From: Russula earlei
Taxonomy: Eukaryota > Basidiomycota > Agaricomycetes > Russulales > Russulaceae
Assembly (NCBI GenBank): GCA_025769875.1
Contig: JAGFNK010000020.1
Coordinates: 62,001-126,000, forward strand
Reading direction: 5' to 3'
Length of the DNA stretch: 64,000 nucleotides
Part shown: one piece after another, positions 37,063 to 46,545 of the stretch
How the letters are laid out: each line of letters begins with the position of its first letter
Position numbering within the stretch: position 1 is the first letter of the stretch
Position numbers and translations under genes: made by a program
The notes under the pieces: generated by a model
Told to the model about the DNA's origin: nothing
The model's database searches: none
Seen by the model: only the letters and a program-made list of their open reading frames with translations

Positions 37063-38560
37063 TCACGCATCCTGGCAGGAACGAATCTCCGGATGATTAT
37101 CTCTCGAATAACATACCGTTCAAAGCATGATGGTGAAGAGAGCTCGGCTACTGAAAGCCGCGAGAGTGCAGGGATGGTCACATAGCACAAAACAAGTGTC
37201 TTGTGTTGTGTTTGACATCAGCCCCCCTTCCCAGGAAAAAGAGGATGAGCACACCTTCTGAACCTGGGAGTTGACACGGTTGATCGTGCTCAGCCACTGC
37301 CATGTAAAAGGTTCCACATTTGATATTGTAAATGGCGAAGATTCCGCATCATCGGGATCCTCATAGACAGGGATTAGGACCATGGCGAATCTGATGCGAC
37401 ACGGTCAGGTCTTGGTATGCGGAATGTGCAGCAGAACCACGCGAAAAGAGCAAAGTAGCTCACTCAGCATGGTGAAAAACTGGCCCTCGTTTATACAGTA
37501 GATAGTCCACGCAGAATTTCACCCCACTTTTCACGACCCAACCGAGGGATCGGTAATGGTGAAGAAAGACGTAGTTGATTAAGAAGGGATTGTCCGGACG
37601 CAGTACGTGTGTCTGAGAAAGGGACGACCCAAGGTGGAGTGGCAGATGAGCCGTCTGGAATGCCGTCCAGATCTCGTCCAGTGTCATTGGCTCAGGCTAT
37701 GTGAACATTTTAGGGCCCGGTGCACACGCACGCAACGAGGTCGTACCCTTTTGGGGTGATATATGGTCAGGCAATCAAGGGCCCACGCCAGAAAGAACGC
37801 TTCGGCCAACGTGAGCTGCAAGTGTTCCATGTCGTCAGACAATTCGGCGCCGAGATCACCTGCTTCTTGACATCGTTCCGACGACGGCACCGCAATATTG
37901 CGAGTGAATTCGGATGGTTTCCACGTCGCGGCTGATGGGATCGATGGCCTCGTTTCTTCCGCCGGGATGATGCGACCTTCAGCAAATGCGGCTTCTGCTT
38001 CCGCCGCCGCAGCGGCGATAGCTCGCGCTCTGTCCAGCTTGAACTGCTTTCGCTCGGCTCTGCGCTTCGCTGTCACCTCCTCCGAGGTGACTTTTAAAAG
38101 TAAATTTTCGTGAACACACGGGCTGCAGAAATAGTCGGAGCTGCGTACGCCTCCCAGTCGCCGTTCCGATACGGGACTGCCTTGCCAACCAACTCGGCTC
38201 GCTGCGCGAGAGATTACCTTTCCCGAAAAAGCCACACTTCCAAAGGATCACACTATCTCTCCGATTTGTTATCCAGACCGAACGCGTGGCAGGGTCGAAT
38301 GTGCCCTCGCATCGGGGATTCAGCACTCGGAAGGGGGATATACCGAAGATGCCTAAAACTGTGACGGCGAACCTATTCTCGATCGGAGAAAAGGTGATAG
38401 GGAGAGGGTCAGCGTAGATGAGGTTTCGTTTGCGGGCTCCTTTCATGAATTGTGAGGTGACCAAATGCAATTCCACCGAGCAGGTAATGACGCAACCACG
38501 TGATATACAGACAGAGACAAACAATCTGTACCTTGTGTTGATTGATCGTGTCTCAGCCAT
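37063..38560 (-). CDS. SEN2: tRNA-splicing endonuclease catalytic subunit Sen2
   Basis: Sen2 cuts the 5' splice site of intron-containing pre-tRNAs. After a short first exon the N-terminal region reads ARKRNLIYADPLPITF, then CEGTFDPATRSVWITN with FFGKGNLSRSEPSWLARQ, a hallmark of Sen2. A Lys/Arg/Ala-rich linker follows (EEVTAKRRAERKQFKLDRA). The endonuclease fold begins LTLAEAFFLAWALDCLTIYH and continues with RSLGWVVKSGVKFCVDYLLY. The expected catalytic residues are present: Tyr in YLLYKRGP, His in FHHAEFAMVLIP, and Lys in SQVQK followed by TLVLCYVTIP. The last exon encodes ERYVIREIIIRRFVPARMRD and the stop at 37063-37065. The triad and flanking motifs suggest an active enzyme. Confidence 0.9.
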
Positions 38561-38587
38561 AATGGCAGACAGACGTTCGCGTCGACG

Positions 38588-39479
38588 TTGCTGCTCTCAT
38601 TTTTGTGCTCGCCGCTGCTCAAGCAGCACATCCTTCACACCCTGTCCATGACCAATGAGGAGCTCGCCTCGCTCGAGCCGATCATCGTGCAGGCTTGGGA
38701 CCAGTGGCTTCACCAGGTACGTCCTCCGCCACGCCATACGTGTGCGCACGACCCGTCAAATCCTCACCTTCCCCGCAGCCTCTGCAGCGTCGGTTACACT
38801 ATGCTCAACAAGCACAAACCACTGCGGGCGCAGGCAGACCTCTCAACGGTCAACCGCTAGGGGAGGTGGCCCCTCCCCCGCCGCCCCACACGTACGCAGC
38901 CGCGGTCGAGTTGGGCGACGCACAGACGACAGCACAGCCCTTCCCCCCGCCGGATCCTAACCAACATTCGACTCCGCAAGCAAACGATTTCCGTGCACGC
39001 TTCCATCGCTTGCTCGTCGCGCCGTCCCTTTGCCTCATGTTTCTTTGCCCACCGTTCCGATGTCACTACCGGAGTCTCAGCCCCGCTAGCAGTTGTCTCA
39101 CCTCAAGCTGCCTCAGTTCCAGCTTTGCCCGCCACTCTGCCATCTCACTATCTGACCCTCTCGCCGTCTCAGCCTCGCCCCCCACTACCTTAGCTTCGCC
39201 CTCTCCAGTCACAGTTTTGCCGACCACCGCTGCCTCCTTGTTGCTCACTGTCGCTGTCTCAGCCCCCATTCCATAGTCGCCCCCACGTCGTTAGCGCAGT
39301 CGTCTCTAAAGCAGGAGGAGTCGGGGTCGGTATCAACAACGGCCCATAATACTGGGGCGCCGGAAAGGGAAGACTTGAGCTCGGGAAAGAGCCCCTACAA
39401 ACAGCATGGCACGTCATCATCCCCTACTCCCCCCTCCCCCCCACTCTCCAAAGCGCAAAAGAAACTGTCTGAACATTGT
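38588..39479 (+). CDS. Low-complexity coding stretch of unknown function, 5' of the cyclin C remnant
   Basis: Starts 27 bp from the SEN2 start on the opposite strand. A first exon (MLLSFLCSPLLKQHILHT, then MTNEELASLEPIIVQAWDQW) ends in a good donor after LHQ at 38715. The next exon starts at about 38779 with PLQRRLHYAQQAQTTAGAG and runs into PPPPPHTYAAAV and FPPPDPNQHSTPQANDFRAR. Beyond about 39020 the frame becomes hard to follow; Ser/Pro-rich pieces occur in more than one frame (SSLKQEESGSVSTT; APEREDLSSGKSPY). I do not recognise a family. It may be the 5' part of a gene damaged by the rearrangement that left the cyclin C piece downstream. Confidence 0.4.
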
Positions 39480-40011
39480 GTGTTCGAACTTTGACATGTT
39501 CACCATCAACGACATGTACCGCTCCGAGCTCTGCCTCCTCTCCCACCACACATGATTGCCATCGCCGCAATCTACCTCATGCTCGTGTTGAATGACAAGA
39601 TGCGCGACGTGATTAAAGCGCAATCTGCGGCGCCCGCGCCCCCTCCCTGCCACTCCTTGTGCACGAACACTGGCATTCATGCACCGAAAGCCCGCGCCCG
39701 TGCCACAGCAGGACTTTGTCGGCTTCATAGCCAGCCTACGCATGTCGCTCCCCACCGTCGCGATGATCGCGCAGGAGATCCTCTTGCTCTACACGCTGTG
39801 GGAGCGCTACTCTGGTGCCGCCCCCGAGTCTGGGCTCGGCGTGAGCGCCGCAAGCGGGGTCTGCGCCGGGGACGACGTTGTCACCCCAGTCTTCTTGACA
39901 CAGCTGTTACTGTGCATGCGCGAGGCATGCCTTGTGGGTCTTGCACACCCTGCGAGCGGTCAGCCCATGGCTACGGACAAGAGACTGGGGAGGACACAGG
40001 CCGTGGGTTGA
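39480..40011 (+). pseudogene. SSN8: C-terminal remnant of cyclin C (Mediator kinase-module cyclin)
   Basis: Cyclin C (Srb11/Ssn8) partners Cdk8 in the Mediator kinase module. Only the second cyclin fold and tail are visible: FTINDMYRSELCLLS, then MIAIAAIYLMLVLNDKM, then QDFVGFIASLRMSLPTVAMI and AQEILLLYTLWERYSG, then TQLLLCMREACLVGLAHP and a tail ending at 40011. The N-terminal cyclin box, which should hold the AKAEESP-like block, is absent upstream. Two frame changes occur: one at 39541-39544, consistent with one missing C between LLS and MIAIAA, and one near 39650-39680, where a very short intron is an alternative. Loss of half the protein argues for a remnant, with a complete gene presumably elsewhere. 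Confidence 0.7.
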
Positions 40012-42061
40012 TGGGCACATTCTATCCTGCCTGGGGTAGCAGTCATCAGTCAGGGACATCCGAGTCCTCAGTCGTGGGCGATGTCTTGTGCGGTCTTCTA
40101 CCTGGATTGTAATCAAAAGAACACCTCCGTGTCATGTTTGGGGCTGCGCACCGTACCCGTGTACTTACGGGTGTGAGGATCCCATAATACGGGACCCGTA
40201 CCCGTCCCGTTCGTGGACGGAAGAAGGTACAGTTATGTAACGGGTATGACCCTTCAAGCTTCAAGACCCGTCGCTCAACGGGGTCCATAACAATCCAATA
40301 TGAGCGACTCAACAGCTACTGATTAATATGCCTTGCGACTAGATGGGAACTTGAAGGACGCATCAGAAATGGTCTGGTATAATGACCGAGATGACGACAC
40401 ACCTATGGCGTCTGCTAATACTGCTCAAACACATTAGTATAACCTTCCATTCTCTTTCTTGTACACTCAATCCACCAGGGCGAAACCAACGCACCCAGAA
40501 CACCATGCGGATGCGAGAAATAAGTGAAGCAGAGCAACAACTCAGCGACATTGAGTCACGTCCAAGGCTTCAGATCTGTAATTCAATTCAGTGGTGGTCA
40601 GGTCTTCGGTCTTCGGTCTTCGTTTGCCGATCTGGATTGCATTGCATGTGATATCTTGTTCATGCCAGGTGGGTTTCCTGTTCTTTTTTGTGCCATATGT
40701 GTCTTACTATCGTTGCCAGCTTCTCCCTCCATCGTGCTAGTTTGAAGGCAGAGACCATCAGAACCCTTATGCTGGTCAAAATGAGGTTGCACTTAGAACA
40801 AGAACACACAAACTGGGCATCTCACACTTAGAATTGTAACGCGTGCCATCTGGGTGGACGTGTATGTGTCATCGCATCACATCATCGTGCTCTTTTGTTC
40901 CATTCTCTAGCCACCCTTTGATTGATCGCCGCTCTTTGCTGCCACTGTATGCGAGGGCTCACAACACAAATGCCTCGTATCTCCCCCTCGTGTTCGATCG
41001 CGATTGCCGCTTCAACGCCCCAATTCACTTACATGGGTACATCATCGCCCCCATCGTGCGTCCGGTCACCTCCAGTTTGCCTGCCCCGCATCACCTCCCT
41101 CACCTCCCTCGACCACGTTCTCAAGACCTCGTCATCACTGGATCGCTACGTGCCAGCGCAGCCACCGGGGACGACGCCTCGATGCCTCGTGTCGTCCGGT
41201 CTGACCCCTTCTGCTGACTTGGATTTCCTTTCATACTGTCTTTCAGGCCTTTCCTGTCCCTTAGCTCCTCTCCTGTATATAAAAACGTATCTCGAATACA
41301 GGGAGTGGCCCTCTTGTTCCCTTCTTTGTATGTGCCCGAGAGGATCTGGCTGAACGTCGTATCCTGCGTGCCCGCTGAGTTTCTCGCTCCTCTCTCCTTT
41401 CATCTCATCTCATCTATGCTATATCATTGGGTCCATCAGCCTTACGAACTCACTTGGGTGTCTCCGGACACGTTTCACTAGGCGAGGGGCGAAGATTATG
41501 GGGGGGGGAGGCATGGACATTGTGATGGCCATGTAGTGAGTCGCTCGAGGGTGATGGGAAGAAGTGCGGTGAGAGGATGAGAGAGAACCTGCAAAAATGA
41601 AAACGAAAACGAAAAATACACACGCGACTCGTGTCACCTGGGAAAAAGTGAGTGGAAACTTGAGAGAACCGGCATGTTGGGCACAGAGGTAGCTTAGGAC
41701 CGAGATCGTGGGGGAGGAGCAGTAGGAAGGACAGGAGAGACAAAGAGGAAGAACGGAGCCAACCTGGCTACTGGGGTTGACTAGAGCGTGCTCAGCCTCT
41801 CGGAAGTGGTTCCCCTCATGGCTCTCAAGCCTGCAAGCCCAAGAATATCAATATATCAAAGTACTGATATCATGATGCGATTGAGCGGATCCCTCTTCGG
41901 AGATTCACTGTTGGCCACGCACAGGAGCGGGCTCACCAAGGAGTATAAGAGCCAATGCCTGGATTCCAATGCCCTTTAGCAGCGCTCCTCTTTGTTTCGC
42001 TCTTGGTACTGGTTACCAACAACATTTTCCTCCACCGCTTTCCGACCTTCATTTTCAATCG
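40012..42061. other. 2 kb region without a recognised gene; repeat-like motif at about 40150-40320
   Basis: Follows the cyclin C remnant. At 40150-40320 the motif ACCCGT/ACGGGT recurs in both orientations (for example ACGGGACCCGTACCCG at 40188), which resembles a transposon end. 40843-41420 is C/T-rich with no credible gene. A TATA-like TATAAGAG at 41943 lies about 118 bp upstream of the secreted-protein start and may be its promoter element. Confidence 0.45.
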
Positions 42062-42460
42062 ATGATGATTACAATCCGCACGTCCGCTGTCGTCGCCTTT
42101 ATCGGCCTCGCCATGGGCGTCGCCCCGTCCTTCTCGCTTCCTTCAATCTCGGCTAGGTGCGCCCACTCCATCAAGTTCTATTACATCCCTTAGTTTACTT
42201 TTTGTTGTAGAGCTAATTCGTCCAAAGGTACCTCGCCACAGAACGTTCCCACCTGGGTTAAGGACAGGATTCGGAATGGACGTAATCCTAATGCGGAGGC
42301 TCGGCCTACTAATAATCCCGACCGCTGGGAATCCTATGGTAGAGGTGAAGGAGGCGGTTTGTATGAGCTCCTTGAGGTGTATCATAAACATCCCAATAAT
42401 CGGCCTATATTTCCCTCCCAGAAACCCCCCCCAAAACGGAATCGGATCGGAATCCCGTGA
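42062..42460 (+). CDS. Small secreted protein, 3' end apparently altered by repeats
   Basis: The start at 42062 gives a clear signal peptide (MMITIRTSAVVAFIGLAMGV followed by APSFSLPSISA). An intron (about 42156-42210) leads to ANSSKGTSPQNVPTWVKDRI, then RNGRNPNAEARPTNN and DRWESYGRGEGGGLYELLE. At 42377 a GTGTAT could be a donor. Without splicing the frame runs to a stop at 42458-42460 inside sequence that looks repeat-derived. The coding part keeps normal host composition, while everything after about 42380 is AT-rich or simple. I infer that the repeat island cut off or replaced the original 3' end. No family is recognised beyond signal peptide and small size. Confidence 0.6.
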
Positions 42461-42680
42461 TTCCGGGGCCCCCGAATCGTGGTCCCATGGGTCCCCCAAA
42501 TCGGACATCAGGAAAAATGTGACTGGTCCATACTGTAGGCTACCCATTAGTTGGACAGAATGGGTGGGCATATGTACAATAAAGATTGAGATTTCTTTTA
42601 ACCTGGGGGTCAAAGTGCTGATTAATGGGAGTCCACAGTTTTTTTTGGGTGTCAAAAGACCCCTGTTTGATGATTTCCTA

Positions 42681-44247
42681 GTCTCAGTTCCAGATGTTCT
42701 ATCTCGGACGGGAGAATCCAAGGGAGGTTGAATCAGAGTGCAAAAAATAGATGAAACTGTTCGAGATAGAATGTCTGGTGACTTTCATATGGGTGGGTGT
42801 GGGTAACTGATCATGTGACCTTGTCACGTACTATCTATGTGGTATATCAACGCGTACATTTCTACTCATAGGATCATGTTGAACTTGGACCATCCCATAT
42901 ATCCAGCTCTGAGTCCCAGTGGTCAAACTGTGCCTCAGCCGACAATCCACTATTCTATTCAATATTACCCTCATCCTGTGCAATATGGTGCAGCATATCC
43001 AGTTCAAGGATATCCCCCTCTCTCTTTTATTCCATATCATCCTCCCAGCAGTTAGAAATGTGTTCACATGGTGAAATCGTTACATGTGTAAGGTGTGTGA
43101 GCCCGCTGGCCGGGAAACTCACATGACTTGCACTCACCCCCTCCTGTGCGTCCCTCACCCACACGTCCTCCTTCCCTCTCTTTCATCTTTCTCTCTCCTT
43201 CTTGCATTCCCCTCTCGACGTCATCACTTTGTTCCCCACTCCGCACCTGGGAACTGCGACAACGGCTCAAGTCGATCACTGTCGACGTCACTCGCCTCAC
43301 CGCCCAACGCCTCGCGCTCTCTTGCCTACATCTATCCCCTGCGCCACTAGTCTCCTTTATCCATCTCATGATTTCCCCCCTTCCTTGTGTTTATGTTCTC
43401 GCCCCTCTGGGACCGACTCTCAAGCATTGCCCTCGCCTCTGCCACGCGTCTACGCACAAGACCCGAATGACGCACACACGTTGTCATCATCGCCTTACCG
43501 GAGGGCTCGCTGCCCACAGCATCTCACCCCTATGTCATTGCCGCACTGCCCCGCGCTTGCGGACTCGAAGTCAGAGGAACAGGACACCTTTGTATATAAG
43601 AACAAGTAATTACCATCTTGAATGTAACAGATTTAGCTCAGGAAATTGAATCATGTCATCCACACATCCCCTCTTGCGCTCGGGTCCGACACATCTAAGC
43701 ATTGTGTCCTGGAGCACGACCTTGCTCTCAGTTCCTTCCTGTCCCTACCCACCCTTGGATCAAAGCTACTGATTGCCCAAAGAAACAAAGGAAGATTGAG
43801 GTGTAGCTTATCCATCAGATCAAGAACCTGTAGCACACAATTAGAAATGTTGCTAGAGCCATCCAGGAATTAGAACCTGTAGCACGTGGTCAGAAATGTC
43901 GCCAGTATCCTCCAGAAATTGTCAACATCGGTCAGTTTGTTGGATGTGTGGGTCAGATTTCAGGGCTCGTTCAGGTGCAGCATCCTCATGTGCTTTGTGG
44001 TCAGAATCTGAAGTGTCACAGTCAGAAGGGACAGTGGACATTGCAAGCGGCAGGCTGTATGCACAGGTACGCATTGATATACAAGTATGTGGATAGTACG
44101 TGACAAGGTCACATGATCAGTTACCCACACCCACCCATACGAAAGTCACCAGACATTCTATCTCGAACAGTTTCATCTATTTTTCACACTCCGATTCAAC
44201 CTCCCTCGGATTCTCCCATCCGAGATAGAAATGTCTGGAACCAAGAC
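42681..44247. mobile_element. TIR element of about 1.57 kb with about 180-bp inverted repeats and TA target duplication
   Basis: The left arm (42681 to about 42858, starting GTCTCAGTTCCAGA) is matched in inverted orientation by about 44069-44247 (ending TCTGGAACCAAGAC), with only scattered mismatches. Each end is flanked by TA (42679-42680 and 44248-44249), the duplication expected for Tc1/mariner-like or PIF/Harbinger-like elements. The interior has no transposase. It includes a C/T-rich block (43100-43600) and a short local duplication of the phrase GAACCTGTAGCAC near 43826 and 43872. It is therefore a non-autonomous element. Confidence 0.75.
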
Positions 44248-44299
44248 TAATAATTTCCCCTTTCTGGGATTTTTGGAGAGGATGTCATGCACAATATTA

Positions 44300-44839
44300 G
44301 ACCCCTTTTACCAACCAAGAATTCTTGAATCTTGAACTTGAACTTGGATTTCGGGATTTTCTGGGAGTGACAGGTGTGACAGGTGTGATGTAAGTGACAT
44401 AATAAACTAATATTCTATTTCAAATATGAGTTATTTTTTGGTGTGATTTGCTGGGTTTACATGTGATATGTAAAATATTTTTTCTAATCCTTATTTCCAC
44501 TCCTTCCAAGTGGGGTATTGCAAGCATGTCATTAAGGCAGAATATGTGTCACCAATGTGTGGGTGCACATCTTTGTGCACATTTTGTATGTGCAGCTCTG
44601 GTGAAAATGGGGCTGCAAGCACCCAGATGTTGAGCTTGAGTAGGACAAGTTTGATGCTGACACATCATGTGTAACCCCATATATGTAAATATGCAAATGA
44701 CAACATAAAATAATGCATATTAATTTATTATATACATCATATCACTTACATCACTCCTGTCACTCCTGTCACTCCCGGAAAATCCCAAAATCCAAGTTCA
44801 AGTTCAAGATTCAAGAATTCTCAGTTGGTAAAAGGGGCC
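44300..44839. mobile_element. 540-bp MITE-like element with about 105-bp inverted repeats and TA target duplication
   Basis: The left arm 44300 to about 44405 (starting GACCCCTTTTACCAAC) pairs with about 44725-44839 in inverted orientation, about 90% identical by eye. Both arms carry a GTGACAGG-type direct repeat doublet near their inner end. TA flanks both ends (44298-44299 and 44840-44841). The interior is AT-rich, with no coding capacity. The size and structure fit a MITE of the TA-target class. It lies only 52 bp from the larger TIR element but has different ends. Confidence 0.75.
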
Positions 44840-44841
44840 TA

Positions 44842-45464
44842 AGAGATTGCCACAACAAATTAGCTGATCCTTGCTTGGATATATCACTAATACTGTATAC
44901 CAAGTTATAGATCAAAGAAATAAAGAAATTTCATTGTGCTTGCTTTGTGATCTTGCTGATATTACAGGGGAAGGCTCAAAATTTGATTAAAACAGTTCTG
45001 GATAGAAGTATTTCTCAACACAATATCATAAAATGTTCAATATATCATCTATGCATTTTATAAAAGCCTCATGTAAAATTATAGAGAATTCAGAGGAGCG
45101 GGAGGAGAGATACAGACAAAAGGGTGAAACTGTGTGACAGTGTGTACTCTGACACCCATCTGGTTTCAAAGTCTGCTGCTCAGCTATGTGTTGAAAGCAG
45201 CAGACCGGTTGTATGAGTCAGTGTGACAATCCATGATGAAAGTTTTGAAACTCCCAATTTTTGGAGTTGCACAATCGGCTTTCTTCCAACACAACCACCC
45301 ATCCATCTTATACCAAGGTGATGCTTCAGGGGGCTAGTTCATATATTATCACATCAATTCCAAAAGACTGATCATAAAAATGTGTTGTTGATCCTTTTCT
45401 ATTTGTGATTTAGTAAAAGTTTTGAAACTCCCCACTCATGATAGTATCCTTCGTCCCTTCCACA
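44842..45464. other. AT-rich, CpG-poor spacer of the repeat island
   Basis: No gene. It includes an 18-bp phrase repeated in direct orientation (AGTTTTGAAACTCCC at about 45240 and 45418). CpG dinucleotides are rare compared with host genes on either side. Confidence 0.4.
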
Positions 45465-45870
45465 CATGATGGGCAGGAAGGGATAAGTCAATTCTGCTTA
45501 TAGTCAACTCAGTGGATAATAAAAGTAAAATATTTCAAGTGCTAAGTAGGCTCTGTTGTGGCCACAAATTATATTACATAAGTAATGACTTTAGTTGAGC
45601 ATGAAAAATGTGACAAAAAAGGTTAAATATGGACAGTCTACTCATTCTGGCACAACTTTTAGCCAGGCTAGGGCAAATGTTGTGCTGGGATGAGTAGACT
45701 GTCCATATTTAACCTTTTTTGTCACATTTTTCATGCTCAACTAAAGTCATTACTTATGTAATATAATTTGTGGCCGCAACAGAGCCTACTTAGTACTTGA
45801 AATATTTTACTTTTATTGTCCACTGAGTTGACTATAAGCAGACTTGACTTATCCCTTCCTGCCCATCATG
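45465..45870. repeat. Near-perfect 181-bp-arm palindrome (foldback element)
   Basis: The left arm 45465-45645 and right arm 45690-45870 are inverted copies with about four mismatches in 181 bases. The 44-nt spacer itself pairs further (GCACAAC on both sides), leaving a loop of about 25 nt. Arms start with CATGATGGGCAGGAAGGG. There is no open reading frame. A transcript across it would fold into a double-stranded RNA of nearly 190 bp. A solo copy of the right-arm sequence lies at 50671-50780, which shows that this is a mobile family and not a local accident. Confidence 0.85.
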
Positions 45871-46280
45871 ACAATGCTGCTACACTGCAGGGTGCTTAAA
45901 CACACATCAATTCATGCCTCCTGATTTGAAGCAAAAGCAGATGGACAATGCATATGAGGACCACATTCAAGCAGTGATCACAGAGTGGCAGGGGGGCTGG
46001 CAACCCAGGTTAAGTCCCACATAGGAGTGCACCCTGAGCTCCTTCATCACCCTCAGTTTGGTGGGCTTTTCATTCAAGGCAGATGTTTCATGGAGATTAA
46101 TCAGTAGATACAATGTTTTTTGTTCGTGTCCCCCTCCCTGAATTACACATTTTTGACATTTGATCTCAGCAATGTAAGGTTCAATCAGTGGTTCAAAAAT
46201 TTCATTATGTTTCATGTTACTATTTGTGACTGTCCAACTAATGGGTAGCCTACAGCAGTTAAAAACTGTAGACAAAAAAC

Positions 46281-46476
46281 TGTTGGATGTGCAGCCGCTA
46301 AGTGCCGCACGAACGGACAATCCAGACCATATGTGTAAATAATTTGAATTTAGTTATTGTTTGTTCTCCCTCAGTCTTTTACAAACAAGACTGAGCCCTT
46401 ATTCCATAGGTTAGCATACTAACCTGAATATAGTCTTTTACACACAAGACTGAGCCCTTATTCCATAGCTCAAACA
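46281..46476 (+). repeat. 5' LTR (CpG-mutated)
   Basis: 196 bp, starting TGTTGGATGTGC and ending CTCAAACA. It contains an internal near-duplication (TCTTTTACA-CAAGACTGAGCCC, twice) that is single in the 3' LTR. Of nine base differences from the 3' LTR in the first 100 bases, eight are CpG in the 3' copy and TpG or CpA here. Confidence 0.88.
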
Positions 46477-46545
46477 GATTATGAGACCTGGCCATTCCTG
46501 ACTTCACGAACCCCCAGCAGCTTCCAAATTGCATAATGAAATGCC

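Larger units (their letters stand above)
42533..46255. mobile_element. Candidate non-autonomous DNA transposon bounded by a 26-bp perfect inverted repeat
   Basis: The 26 bases at 42533-42558 (starting CTGTAGGCTACCCATTAG) are found exactly inverted at 46230-46255. The span between them encloses two smaller TIR elements and the long palindrome, so the outer element would be the oldest layer. The remaining own sequence is about 1.2 kb, AT-rich and CpG-poor, with no transposase. The repeat does not extend inward and I could not define a target duplication, so the two ends might instead be fragments of separate copies. Confidence 0.45.

Noticed and set aside
40843..41353. C/T-rich frames on the plus strand
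   Set aside because: Low-complexity translation in two frames; nothing resembling a protein family.
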